Assembly (NCBI RefSeq): GCF_002081825.1
Contig: NZ_MUKU01000026.1
Span: forward strand, 1-64,000
Length of the DNA stretch: 64,000 nt
DNA from: Chromobacterium haemolyticum
GTDB taxonomy: Bacteria; Pseudomonadota; Gammaproteobacteria; Burkholderiales; Chromobacteriaceae
Direction: 5' to 3'
Positions 21,694 to 30,454 of this stretch are shown in pieces. The notes beneath the pieces were generated by a model. That model did no database searches. It had not been told where the DNA came from and saw only the letters and a list, made by a program, of their open reading frames with translations. Each line of letters begins with the position of its first letter. Position 1 is the stretch's first letter. The position numbers and the translations under genes are program-made.

Positions 21694-22754
21694 CGAGGGC
21701 GCCAACCGCGCAGGAACAAATCGCTTTCATCCTGAAGCTTCAGCGTTTGTTTAGTGAGGGCGAGTTCAGCGCCACCTACAAGTTTGCCTTGCTGCTGGCT
21801 CTGGCAGAGCTGGCAGTGGAGTACGGGGACGATAGTGGTGCGGCCTTGAGCCTGCCAATGGCCAAGGTGGGGGAGAAGTTTGCCGAGCTGTATTGGCGGC
21901 AAGTGCCGCCGTATTTCTCTGGCTTGGTGGACACGGTGGGTGAGACGCTGCATCAGAACAAAGGCTCGGTGGTGGCGATCATGCGGCCTTTGCGGCAATT
22001 GCATGCTTTGAGCCATGGCCAGTGGTCGCAAGTGCGGGCTTTGTCGGTTTGGCCGGCTTGCCTAAGGGCTATCTGCCAAACGGTACGAGATATGCCCTTG
22101 AAGCATTTGCAGATGCTGGGGGGCCAGTTGGATCCTTTCCTTTATGCCTATCCATGTCCATCTGACCGGGTGGTGTTGAATGCCGGAGTGGTGTTCAATC
22201 TGCGTCGTTATCAAGAGCTGGTGCAGCAACTGGCCAAGGCCGGTTGGCTGGGGCATGTGCGTAGTAATAAGCTGAACCGGGTGATTCTGGGGATGCGGGA
22301 CGATCTGGAAACCTTCATGTTCGGCTCCGCCCGCGCCGATCTTAGCGAGGTGGCCAAAGTGTTGGGCCCTTTGCAGCAGCAGCGCTGTTTCTATTGCCAG
22401 CAGCCCATCAAGGGCAAGGCGCAGGTGGATCACTTCATCCCCTGGTCTCGCTACCCGCGGGACACCGCGCACAACTTTGTGTTGGCGCATGCGGCATGCA
22501 ACCGCAGCAAGCGAGACATGTTGGCGGCCAAACCGCATTTGGAACGTTGGTTGGCGCATCTCTCTAGGCATGGCGATGAGCAAGGTGTGCTATTAGCGCA
22601 GTTGGGTTTTGTCTCAGACCAGAGGTGTTCGCTTAGTGTAGCGGAATGGGCGTATCAGAATGGTGACGATATTAGCGCCTTCTCTTGGCTTGAGGGTACA
22701 AGCTTAGAACGTATTGATTCCAGTTTGGTTGAGTTATTTTCTACTATTTCTTGA
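21690..22754 (+). CDS. HNH endonuclease domain protein coupled to the HIT gene
   Basis: A 354-residue protein with an uncharacterised N-terminal part of about 220 residues and an HNH nuclease motif near 232-275: 'CFYCQQPIKGKAQVDHFIPWSRYPRDTAHNFVLAHAACNRSKRD'-type spacing, with paired Cys residues, the DH pair, the central Asn and the final CN..K. The N-terminus ('LQRLFSEGEFSATYKFALLLALAELAVEYG') looks helical and may be a sensor or DNA-binding part (inference). It overlaps the HIT gene by 4 nt. Lying between restriction-modification genes and a type VI secretion module, it may be an antiphage effector, but nothing in the sequence proves that. Confidence 0.8.
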   Translation: MTRAPTAQEQIAFILKLQRLFSEGEFSATYKFALLLALAELAVEYGDDSGAALSLPMAKVGEKFAELYWRQVPPYFSGLVDTVGETLHQNKGSVVAIMRPLRQLHALSHGQWSQVRALSVWPACLRAICQTVRDMPLKHLQMLGGQLDPFLYAYPCPSDRVVLNAGVVFNLRRYQELVQQLAKAGWLGHVRSNKLNRVILGMRDDLETFMFGSARADLSEVAKVLGPLQQQRCFYCQQPIKGKAQVDHFIPWSRYPRDTAHNFVLAHAACNRSKRDMLAAKPHLERWLAHLSRHGDEQGVLLAQLGFVSDQRCSLSVAEWAYQNGDDISAFSWLEGTSLERIDSSLVELFSTIS

Positions 22755-22775
22755 TGTGATTTTAAAGGGGAGGCG

Positions 22776-23510
22776 ATGAGTTCACTTTCTAGCAAGTCGT
22801 CAGGTTATCTGAAGCGAGGAAGAGAGGTTGGGCGAGATAAGATTAGATTGGTGCTTCAGCTTTGCGAGTTCTTGGTTAAAGTTTTTGGAGTGGCAATCAC
22901 CTTTTTAGGTGTGTGCGCTTGGATAGCAGGGAAAGCATTTTTTAATGGCTATTGGGCGGCTGTTGGTAATGGTGGGCCACTTTCCTCATCATCAATTCAA
23001 GAGGTTGCATTCTTTGGTTTTGCTGCAGCCATTCGTATTTGGTTTTATGCTATTTTCGTGATTGCCTGTTTTGGTGCTTTGGCATGGTTTTTTGGTATAG
23101 GTATAAATAGGAAAAATAAGAAACCAAGTGATAAATTTGTCCGCGTAAGGATGTGGTTTTCAGAGCGGTTCTCATACGATCAAGATAATAAATATATTTC
23201 CATTTTTATTATTTGGGTTGCGTCCGTTTTGTATAGCTTTGTGGTGTTTCCTTTGGCTGGATGGGTTAATTCAGCAAGTGACGCGGGTAGAGAGAGGTTT
23301 GATGAAATTGCATGTCATCGGCTAAAAGGCAATGATTTTCCCACGGAGATATCTATGAGTGAAGGTGGGCAGCTACAGGGCTGGGTCTTGGATAGGTCGG
23401 AAAAGTTTATGATGCTGGTGGATAGAAATTTCGTTTACACCATCGCATTGGGTGAGAAGGTCCGCGTGGTAGAAAAAACCGCGCTTAAACTCACCTGCAA
23501 GAAGCTCTGA
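22776..23510 (+). CDS. Membrane protein of unknown function
   Basis: A 244-residue protein I do not recognise. It shows about three hydrophobic segments: residues ~29-50 ('FLVKVFGVAITFLGVCAWIAG'), ~80-105 ('IRIWFYAIFVIACFGALAWFFGIG') and ~145-165 ('ISIFIIWVASVLYSFVVFPLAGW'). A C-terminal soluble part of about 75 residues follows. It starts 21 nt after the HNH gene with 'AAAGGGGAGG' as a clear ribosome binding site, so the three genes form an apparent operon. Base composition is markedly AT-richer than its neighbours, a sign of horizontal origin. It could be a membrane partner of the HIT-HNH pair. Confidence 0.65.
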   Translation: MSSLSSKSSGYLKRGREVGRDKIRLVLQLCEFLVKVFGVAITFLGVCAWIAGKAFFNGYWAAVGNGGPLSSSSIQEVAFFGFAAAIRIWFYAIFVIACFGALAWFFGIGINRKNKKPSDKFVRVRMWFSERFSYDQDNKYISIFIIWVASVLYSFVVFPLAGWVNSASDAGRERFDEIACHRLKGNDFPTEISMSEGGQLQGWVLDRSEKFMMLVDRNFVYTIALGEKVRVVEKTALKLTCKKL

Positions 23511-23814
23511 AATTTACTGGGTAGCCCTTCTTCTTTCAGGGAGGGATACAAAAAGAAGCCAGCGCAGCGGGAGCCGCAGCGTTTCCACATCCCGCTGCAC
23601 CCATAGCCAGTGTGTGCGACCCGCCGCCCCGCCGCATCCCGCGCCAGCCCTCCAAGCTACCCAGCACTCCCCCAACACCTACACCTGTCCTTTAGTCCAA
23701 GAGAACGCATTCCCAGACCACTCCGGCTTGTGACTGTCGTCCTAACTTCATAAAATTTCAGGCTTATTTTCAATGTCATACCGCCGCTTGGCGGTGTTTT
23801 CGTTTGGAATGCCG
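23511..23814. other. Intergenic stretch before vgrG
   Basis: About 300 nt without a gene. It has a short C-rich tract near 23620-23690 and becomes AT-richer just before vgrG ('CATAAAATTTCAGGC'), where a promoter would be expected. No clear terminator is seen for the preceding gene. Confidence 0.4.
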
Positions 23815-26667
23815 ATGGACCTGAATGCACTGTTGGCCAGCTTTGCTTCCGCCTTTGGCCAAGACAACCGGATGTTGACCTTGCAGCTTGGAGAGGGGCA
23901 GTTTGCCGCCGAGCAGCTGCTGCCGCTCAGCCTGGAGGGCGAGGAGGGGGTTTCCCTGCCTTATCGCTATACGCTGACCTGCCTGTCGCCGGACGGCAAT
24001 ATCCCGCTGAAGACGCTGTTGGGCCAGCCGGCCCGGATTGGCATCCAGGGCGCGGAGGGGGGCGAGGTGATCCGTTGCGGCGTGGTCAGCCAGGCCCGCC
24101 TGGCGGGGTCGGATGGCGGCTTTGCCCGCTATCAGCTGACCGTGGAAGCGCCGTTCGCCTTGCTGCGCCACCGCAGGACCTCCCGGGTATTCCAGGACCT
24201 GTCCGTGCCGGACATCGTCAAACAGGTCCTCAGCGAACATCAGCAAGCCAACCCTATCTTCGCCCGCGTGCAAACGCTGGTCTTGCAGCTCAAGCCGGCC
24301 ACGCCGCGCAGCTATGCGTTGCAATACCGCGAGAGCGATTACGATTTCATCGTCCGCCTGTTGCATGAAGAGGGTTACGCTTGGCGTTTCCGCCACCTGG
24401 AGGCGGACGGGCCGCGGGTGGAGCTTTCCATCTTTGACGATACCCACGCCTTGCCGGCTTCTCCGCTGCAGCGGGTGCGCTTCCACCGCAGCGACGCCAC
24501 CGAGGAAGAGGATGGCCTGACTGGCTGGGAAGCCGCGCGTCAGATTGTGCCCGGTGCCAGCGCGCTGGCCAGTTACGATTACAAGCCGGTGCTCACCCAG
24601 CAAGGTCGGGAAGCCGGCCGGGTGGAGCAGGGCCAGTTTGGTCAGGCCTTGCAAAGCAGCCTGGGCCATTACGATGCGCCGGGCCTGTATTACGCCGGGG
24701 ACGAGGAGCAACTGGGCCGCTACGCCGTGCTGCGGCAACAGGCCAACGATTTGCAGGCCAAGACCTTCAGCGGCAGCGGCGCGGTGCGCGGCTTGCTGCC
24801 GGGGGAGTGGTTCCGCCTAGACGATCACCCCGCGCATGAGGACGACGCGGAGGAGAAACGCCAGTTTGTTGTCACCGGCCAGCGCTTTCAGGCGCGCAAC
24901 AATTTGCCGCGGGATCTGGCGCAGCACTTGGGCGCGGAGGCGGACGCCGCACCGTTCTCCTCCGCCATCCAGGCCCAGCGTCGCGGCATTCCGCTGACGC
25001 CGGCTTATGCCGGCACCGCTCACGCCAAGCCCACCAGCCTGGGCGTGCAAACCGCCACCGTGGTAGGGCCGGTCAGCGGGGATGCCGGGGCGGAGAGCCC
25101 CGGAGAAGTGCATACCGACGAGCACGGCCGCATCAAGATTCAGTTCCATTGGCAGCGCCCGGAAGAGCATCCCGGCATCGGCGCGGGCATGGACGACAAA
25201 TCCTCCTGCTGGGTGCGGGTGGCGATGCCGTCCGCCGGCGCCGGCTGGGGCCATCAGTTCCTGCCGCGCATCGGTCAGGAAGTGCTGGTGGACTTTATCG
25301 AAGGCGATATTGATCGCCCGGTGGTCAAGGCCGTGGTCTACAACGGCAGCCATCCCGCGCCGGACTTCAGCGGAGCCGGCAGCCTGCCGGCCAATAAGAC
25401 GCTGTCCGGCATCAAATCGAAAGAGCATCAGGGTGGCGGCTATAACGAGCTGCTGTTTGACGACACCCCCGGCGAAGTACGCGCCAAGCTGTCCAGCGAG
25501 GCGGGCAAGACCCAGCTCAACCAAGGCTTCCTCACCCACCCGCGCAGCAATGGCCAGGCCCAGCCGCGAGGCGACGGTTTTGAGCTGCGGACGGACCAGC
25601 ATGGTGCCATCCGCGCTGCCCACGGCCTGTTGCTGTCCACTGAGGCGCAAGGCGGCGGTGCCGGCAAGCAACTGGCGCGGGAGCAGGCCAACAGCCAGCT
25701 ACAAGCGGCGGTGGCCTTGAGTCAGGCGCTGGCCGAAACCGCCACCACGCAGCAGGCCGACACCATGGAAACCGGGCCGGACGGCATTGGCGATGACAAC
25801 GCCAGCAGCGGCAAACGGGAACAAGGCCATGTGCTGCACCAGTTGCAGGCGCTGGAGGCCTGGGAGGCCGGCAGCAATACCGATCCAGACAGCAAAACCG
25901 CGAAAGAACAGGCCGGCCAGCAAGCCTTGCTGGTGTTGTCCGCGCCGGCCGGCATTGCCAGCTTGTCCGGGCAAAGCCAGACCCTGGCCGCGGAAACCCA
26001 TCTCAACCTGGTGGCGCAGCGCGATACCAATCAAAGCAGCGGCCGGCGCTGGATTCATAACGTCGGCAAGCACATCAGCCTGTTCGTAGCCGGCGTGGCG
26101 GATCAGGTGGCGATGAAGTGGATAGCCGCCAAGGGCAAGATTCAGCTACAGGCGCAAAGCGACAGCATTGAGCTGACGGCGGACAAGGACGTCACCATCA
26201 CCTCCTGCAAGGAACGCATCACCATTGCGGCCAAGGACGAAATCCTGCTGACCAGCGGCGGCGGTTATATCCGCCTCAAAGGCGGCGATATTGAAGTGCA
26301 CTGCTCGGGCACGGTCAGCATCAAGGGGAGCAGTCATGTACTAAGCGGGCCGGCCAGCCTGAACTACAGAATGCCCACCTTCGGCCAGGTTTACAGTGGC
26401 CGTTTCCAGTTGCAGGACCAGAAAACCGGCGCGCCGCTGGTTGGCCGGGCTTACTCCATTAAGCAGGCCGGAGGCCGCACCCTCAGCGGGTATAGCGATA
26501 AGGACGGCTGGACCCTGACCGCCATGAGCCGACAGCCGGAAGGGATGAAGTTGCAAGTGTTGGAGCCCGCACCGGCCAAAACCGAGACATTGCACCTGGC
26601 CGGGGGCGGCAAGCACGAGCTGGAGCTTGAGATGCGCAATGATGCTCAGCAAGGAGAATCCACATGA
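23815..26667 (+). CDS. vgrG: Type VI secretion system tip protein VgrG
   Basis: Spike protein of the type VI secretion apparatus, about 950 residues. The gp27/gp44-like N-terminal region is followed by the Gp5 OB-fold and beta-helix region: 'GEVHTDEHGRIKIQFHWQ', 'CWVRVAMPSAGAGWGHQFLPRIGQEVLVDFIEGDIDRPVV'. A DUF2345-type extension comes next ('ITSCKERITIAAKDEILLTSGGGYIRLKGGDIEVHC'). The end is a ~100-residue Ig/carboxypeptidase-like extension ('GRFQLQDQKTGAPLVGRAY'), presumably an effector-loading region. I prefer the start giving MDLNALLASFASAF because the second VgrG in this window begins in the same way; in-frame ATGs lie 6 and 42 nt upstream. The stop overlaps the effector gene by 4 nt. 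Confidence 0.93.
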   Translation: MDLNALLASFASAFGQDNRMLTLQLGEGQFAAEQLLPLSLEGEEGVSLPYRYTLTCLSPDGNIPLKTLLGQPARIGIQGAEGGEVIRCGVVSQARLAGSDGGFARYQLTVEAPFALLRHRRTSRVFQDLSVPDIVKQVLSEHQQANPIFARVQTLVLQLKPATPRSYALQYRESDYDFIVRLLHEEGYAWRFRHLEADGPRVELSIFDDTHALPASPLQRVRFHRSDATEEEDGLTGWEAARQIVPGASALASYDYKPVLTQQGREAGRVEQGQFGQALQSSLGHYDAPGLYYAGDEEQLGRYAVLRQQANDLQAKTFSGSGAVRGLLPGEWFRLDDHPAHEDDAEEKRQFVVTGQRFQARNNLPRDLAQHLGAEADAAPFSSAIQAQRRGIPLTPAYAGTAHAKPTSLGVQTATVVGPVSGDAGAESPGEVHTDEHGRIKIQFHWQRPEEHPGIGAGMDDKSSCWVRVAMPSAGAGWGHQFLPRIGQEVLVDFIEGDIDRPVVKAVVYNGSHPAPDFSGAGSLPANKTLSGIKSKEHQGGGYNELLFDDTPGEVRAKLSSEAGKTQLNQGFLTHPRSNGQAQPRGDGFELRTDQHGAIRAAHGLLLSTEAQGGGAGKQLAREQANSQLQAAVALSQALAETATTQQADTMETGPDGIGDDNASSGKREQGHVLHQLQALEAWEAGSNTDPDSKTAKEQAGQQALLVLSAPAGIASLSGQSQTLAAETHLNLVAQRDTNQSSGRRWIHNVGKHISLFVAGVADQVAMKWIAAKGKIQLQAQSDSIELTADKDVTITSCKERITIAAKDEILLTSGGGYIRLKGGDIEVHCSGTVSIKGSSHVLSGPASLNYRMPTFGQVYSGRFQLQDQKTGAPLVGRAYSIKQAGGRTLSGYSDKDGWTLTAMSRQPEGMKLQVLEPAPAKTETLHLAGGGKHELELEMRNDAQQGEST

Positions 26668-27902
26668 CCACTCTGAACCCTAAAACAGCCGGCAATGGCC
26701 TGACGCGCCTGGAAGAAGACCAGCAGTATGCCAAGCTGCCCTCTGTGGAAAACAAGCCTTACCTGCAACCCAAGGCCGAGGTGGCGGTGAGAGTGCCTGA
26801 TGTGCGCATCGGCGTCAGCAAGCTGGGAAAGACCTTCACCATCAATGCGCGGCAAGCGGTGATGAGTGCTGAGATTAGGGGGGATGAGGAGAACCATAAA
26901 TACCTGTGGTACTACAAAGCGGAGGTCAGTTTCGATATGCCTTCAAGTCGTCGAGGTGTGCCGAAGCCTTTTCTTAGTACTACGGAAGGCAGTAACCCCA
27001 ACCGCCGACACTCGCTAACCCCTTTTCCTAAAGGTTTGCGCAAGAATTATCTGCGCCGTCCGGACCTGATCATTGTTAAGAACAAGGCGGTACGCTGGCC
27101 CGGAAGAGCGACAAAGGATCACGATGGCGTTCCGCATGGGGATAATCTGCACCGTGTGGTCGAGATCAAGTTTCCGGGGGATGCTTTGGCAGAGAAACAA
27201 GAAAATGCCTACAAGCAGATCGCTGGAGGTGTAGACCGTTTTACGTTATTGCATGTGATCCCGCCGGGGGAGAAGCGGAGGCAGACCGAGCCGGTGAAGA
27301 AGCCCGCGCCCGTGTTTGCGCCCAGAGCGGATGGGATACCGCGTGGCGAGAACCGGCGGGTGCCCATATATGGCCCCAAGCCCTTGCCCGATCCCGCCTT
27401 TTATGAAGAATGGTTGGATGACGCCAAGCAGCTGGTGCACAGCTTGGCGGAGGATGGCAAAGCGCTGGCGCAAAACCTGCGTCAAGCGGTGGATCAGCTG
27501 TCCGCCAAGGTGCAGGCGGAACTGAAGCAGCATGCGCCCTGGTTGTTTACCGCTGGGCACTGGCTGCAAGACAAGGCCAACGATACCTGGCACTTCGTCA
27601 ACGAGCAGGGGAAGCGCATTGCCAGTTGGACCAGTGCGCAATTACGCGCGGCCTGGGCGGAAATTCAGCGCGTGACCGATCTGACCCTGGAAACCTTACG
27701 CCAGATAGATTGGACTCAAGTGTTGTTGGACATTGGCAAGGGCTTGCTTGCCGTCGCGGTGGTCATCGCCGGGGTGGTGGTGGTGTTTGTGCTAGGGGGG
27801 TGGCTGGTGGCGGCATTGGCCGCGCTGGTGGAAATGGGAGCGGCCGCCTGGGCCGCTGTTGCAGTCATGTTGGGGGGCGGCGCCATGGCCGCCGCTTCTT
27901 GA
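26664..27902 (+). CDS. Type VI secretion effector with VRR-NUC nuclease domain (TseV-like)
   Basis: A 412-residue predicted antibacterial DNase. Residues ~125-190 hold a VRR-NUC (PD-(D/E)XK) site: Asp134 in 'RRPDLIIVKN', the ExK pair Glu167/Lys169 in 'VVEIKF' and Gln residues in 'KQENAYKQIAGG'. Residues ~210-345 are a helical linker rich in charged residues. The last ~50 residues are strongly hydrophobic ('GLLAVAVVIAGVVVVFVLGG' and beyond) and end in an Ala/Gly stretch, so the C-terminus probably inserts into a membrane or needs a chaperone. The ATGA overlap with vgrG marks it as the cargo of that spike. The following three immunity-type genes support the toxin assignment. Confidence 0.85.
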   Translation: MTTLNPKTAGNGLTRLEEDQQYAKLPSVENKPYLQPKAEVAVRVPDVRIGVSKLGKTFTINARQAVMSAEIRGDEENHKYLWYYKAEVSFDMPSSRRGVPKPFLSTTEGSNPNRRHSLTPFPKGLRKNYLRRPDLIIVKNKAVRWPGRATKDHDGVPHGDNLHRVVEIKFPGDALAEKQENAYKQIAGGVDRFTLLHVIPPGEKRRQTEPVKKPAPVFAPRADGIPRGENRRVPIYGPKPLPDPAFYEEWLDDAKQLVHSLAEDGKALAQNLRQAVDQLSAKVQAELKQHAPWLFTAGHWLQDKANDTWHFVNEQGKRIASWTSAQLRAAWAEIQRVTDLTLETLRQIDWTQVLLDIGKGLLAVAVVIAGVVVVFVLGGWLVAALAALVEMGAAAWAAVAVMLGGGAMAAAS

Positions 27903-27909
27903 TGGCAGA

Positions 27910-29115
27910 ATGGATGAAGCAAAAATGAGTGCACAAGAATATCAGCGCATGCAGGCCTATGCCCGTATTGCCAAGCAAGTGGATTTTATTGAAGGGGTGA
28001 CTCCAGAGGGCCTGGTGCTAGTCCGGCTGGGGCTGATTTGCACCGTGTATTTCCGCAATGGTGGGCAGCGGGATATGGGCTACAAGGTATTAGGGTGCTT
28101 CGACCGTTTTGTCGAGCAGTTTGGCTCGCACCTAAAGGGGCAGTTTCATGACTTTAGTGGAAGAGGGTTCACCTCTCTGCGCAAAGACAGCGTAACGAAA
28201 GCTAAAGAAAAACTGTCCGAGTCAGTGGATGAGGGAGCCATGTTTTTCTGGACTTTGCAAAGTGAAAAAAATGGTGAGCTGGCGGCTGAATACTCTATCA
28301 AGACGATGACCTGCAATATTGACCATGATCCTGAGTGGCTGTCCTATCTGAAGATCACATTGCCATGGCAGTTGCTGGAAGAGCCGGATGGCGAGCAGCG
28401 GTTCAAGGATTGGGTACGTTATTTGTGCGAGACGCTGGATATTGATCATGGTTATGCCGGACTCGCGTGCACGCTTCCCTATGATCGCCATCAGTTTCAG
28501 CCTTATGAGTTCCAGATGGCACAACGATACAGTGGCTTGATGGTGGATTCTGGTCCCCATATGGATTTAGCTGAATTGGAGGATGGCATCAAAGGCGTCA
28601 ACTGGCTGACGCTGCTGGGGCCTCGTTATATCGAGAAGCTGGGCGGCATGGCCGCGCTCAAGCAACAGCTGCAGTTGCCCGATGTCAGCGTGCAGGAAAC
28701 CGACAACGGCAGATTGATGGTTCAGGCTGGCGTATTGCCGGATGTCGGCGCGCAGGAAGACGGCCTTCCGGCGGCCTATGTGGCGGTGAATCGGGTGTTT
28801 AAGTCGGTGCGGGTGCCCCACCCAGATCAACTGCATACTTGCATGGACGATGCGGAGGGCTTTACCAAGGCCAATACCTTGGCGTGGTATGCGCGGTTTG
28901 ACGATGCGATACCGGCGGTAAGCCCGCCCTCTCCTGCGCCGGCTGGAGGCTTGCGCTGCGAAGCCGGGTTGCCCTGCCCGGAAAGCGGGATCTGGTGGAC
29001 GCCGGCGAAGGACAGCTCGCATCAACACTTTAAGAAAGGGGACCTCATGCCGGATTTCCCCGGATCAAGTTATGGCAACACGATCTGGTATCGAGAAGCG
29101 AATCCTGCAACATGA
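27910..29115 (+). CDS. Type VI immunity protein, DUF3396/TsiV family, copy 1
   Basis: About 401 residues of the family that protects against VRR-NUC effectors. Recognisable elements shared with the two following paralogs are 'KVLGCFDRFVEQFGSHLKGQ', 'HGYAGLACTLPYD', 'GIKGVNWLTLLGPRYIEKLGG' and 'LMVQAGVLPDVGAQEDG'. The C-terminal tail 'CPESGIWWTPA...FKKGDLMPDFPGSSYGNTIWYRE' is a separate conserved module shared with copy 2. It starts 8 nt after the effector; an ATG 15 nt further in (MSAQEYQRM) is equally possible. Copy 1 is the most divergent of the three, which suggests it is the oldest or matches a different toxin variant. Confidence 0.85.
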   Translation: MDEAKMSAQEYQRMQAYARIAKQVDFIEGVTPEGLVLVRLGLICTVYFRNGGQRDMGYKVLGCFDRFVEQFGSHLKGQFHDFSGRGFTSLRKDSVTKAKEKLSESVDEGAMFFWTLQSEKNGELAAEYSIKTMTCNIDHDPEWLSYLKITLPWQLLEEPDGEQRFKDWVRYLCETLDIDHGYAGLACTLPYDRHQFQPYEFQMAQRYSGLMVDSGPHMDLAELEDGIKGVNWLTLLGPRYIEKLGGMAALKQQLQLPDVSVQETDNGRLMVQAGVLPDVGAQEDGLPAAYVAVNRVFKSVRVPHPDQLHTCMDDAEGFTKANTLAWYARFDDAIPAVSPPSPAPAGGLRCEAGLPCPESGIWWTPAKDSSHQHFKKGDLMPDFPGSSYGNTIWYREANPAT

Positions 29116-29196
29116 ACCGCCTGGCCTAGTGATGTGTAATCAGGGGGCCATGGCTGGTGAACAGTACACATGATGGCATGAGCTTGGGTTTGAGAA

Positions 29197-30372
29197 ATGG
29201 AACAGGTAGGCATGCCTCTGCAATTGCAACGGCTTGAAACATACCAAGACGAACTGACCTGGAGCTTGGAGCCCGATGAGGGCATCGTCATCCGTCCTGG
29301 CTTGATTGCCACTTTTTTCTTTGAGCAGGGCAGCACGGTTGAGGTCAGAGCAAAGCTCATCGAGTGCTTCGACAAGTTTTACTCCCTCTTTGGCGCGAAG
29401 CTAAAAGGGCAGAAATACATGGATGCCAAAACCAGGAAAATGGGCGCATCCGATTATCAGAAGTCCAAAGACAAGATCTTGGCCATCACTGATCCGCATG
29501 AGCGGATTGAGTGGTTTGTCAGTAGTGAAGCCGTGCCGGACTTGGCTCCGGAATACTCGGTTTCCTGCTTGACGCAGCAAAGCATTCACGAAGGCTGGGG
29601 CGACAAGTCATTTTTCAAAATCGTGCTGCCCGCGGCCACTGTGTTCGATGAAGCAAGCCTTGGTCAGTACCAACAGCTGCTAGCCTTCATCTGTGACGCC
29701 TTACAACCGGTTCATGGTTATGGTGGCCTGTCCCCCATCCTGCCATATGACTATCATCGGTACTTGCCCAATGAGTATGAGCTTGCACAGCGGTTTATCG
29801 GCTTGAATATCGATACCCGCTCCTTCAGCGCCGGAGGCTTCGAGCTGAAGAGCCATATCAAGGGCGCAGACTGGTACACGATTTTGGGAAATGAGTTCGT
29901 AGAGCAGCTGGATGGCGAAGAGGTGATTCGCGCTAAGCTAGCGCCCTGGCGAGATATTTCCATACACCGATATGCCAGCGGATTGATGATTCAGGCGGGC
30001 CCTTACCCAGACCTGGGTGCGCCAAATGCCCGGCCTCCGGAGTCTTATGTCGTGGTCAACCACTTGGTGAGATCGATACGTACCACCGAGCCAGGCTCCC
30101 TGCATTACCACCTGCCTCAACAAAATGGGTTCGACAAGTCCGAAACCGTGAGCTGGTATGCGCGCTTCGACGCTACCCCGTTGCCGAAGGGGGAGTCGCT
30201 ACCAGCACAAGCGGAGCATGGAGCTAGGTGCGAGGCCGGCAAGCCTTGTCCTGAGAGCGGACATTGGTGGACTCCAGCCATGGAGAACTCTCGGCAATAT
30301 TTCACCCAAGGTGAACTGATGCCTGATTTTTCCCGCTCAACGTATGGCAACACGATCTGGTATCGAGAATAA
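29197..30372 (+). CDS. Type VI immunity protein, DUF3396/TsiV family, copy 2
   Basis: 391 residues, close paralog of copy 3 ('MEQV..P.QLQRL..YQDEL.W.L' at both N-termini). It carries 'VHGYGGLSPILPYDYHRYLPNEYELAQRFIGLN', 'HIKGADWYTILG' and the full tail 'CPESGHWWTPAMENSRQYFTQGELMPDFSRSTYGNTIWYRE'. About 83 nt near its 3' end are almost identical to copy 3, while flanking parts differ more, which points to gene conversion. An immunity role is inferred from family and position; having several copies may widen protection to related toxins. Confidence 0.85.
   Translation: MEQVGMPLQLQRLETYQDELTWSLEPDEGIVIRPGLIATFFFEQGSTVEVRAKLIECFDKFYSLFGAKLKGQKYMDAKTRKMGASDYQKSKDKILAITDPHERIEWFVSSEAVPDLAPEYSVSCLTQQSIHEGWGDKSFFKIVLPAATVFDEASLGQYQQLLAFICDALQPVHGYGGLSPILPYDYHRYLPNEYELAQRFIGLNIDTRSFSAGGFELKSHIKGADWYTILGNEFVEQLDGEEVIRAKLAPWRDISIHRYASGLMIQAGPYPDLGAPNARPPESYVVVNHLVRSIRTTEPGSLHYHLPQQNGFDKSETVSWYARFDATPLPKGESLPAQAEHGARCEAGKPCPESGHWWTPAMENSRQYFTQGELMPDFSRSTYGNTIWYRE
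30082..30164 (+). repeat. 83-bp near-identical segment shared by immunity copies 2 and 3 (first copy)
   Basis: It differs from 31340-31422 at a single base (GGCTCC versus GGTTCC). It encodes the same 'TTEPGSLHYHLPQQNGFDK' stretch in both genes, while the surrounding sequence is more divergent. Confidence 0.85.
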
Positions 30373-30408
30373 ATGAGCCATGGATGAGGGGGCGCTCAAG
30401 CATTCGCA

Positions 30409-30425
30409 CGCATGCAGGCCTATGC
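30409..30425 (+). repeat. Remnant of an immunity-gene 5' end between copies 2 and 3
   Basis: Seventeen bases (CGCATGCAGGCCTATGC) are identical to 27946-27962 near the start of copy 1. They lie in the short spacer after copy 2, preceded by a 'CATGGATGAGG' that also resembles the start of copy 1. This is best read as a scar of unequal recombination among tandem genes. Confidence 0.6.
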
Positions 30426-30454
30426 GCGTGATGGCATGCATTAGGGGTTGAGGA

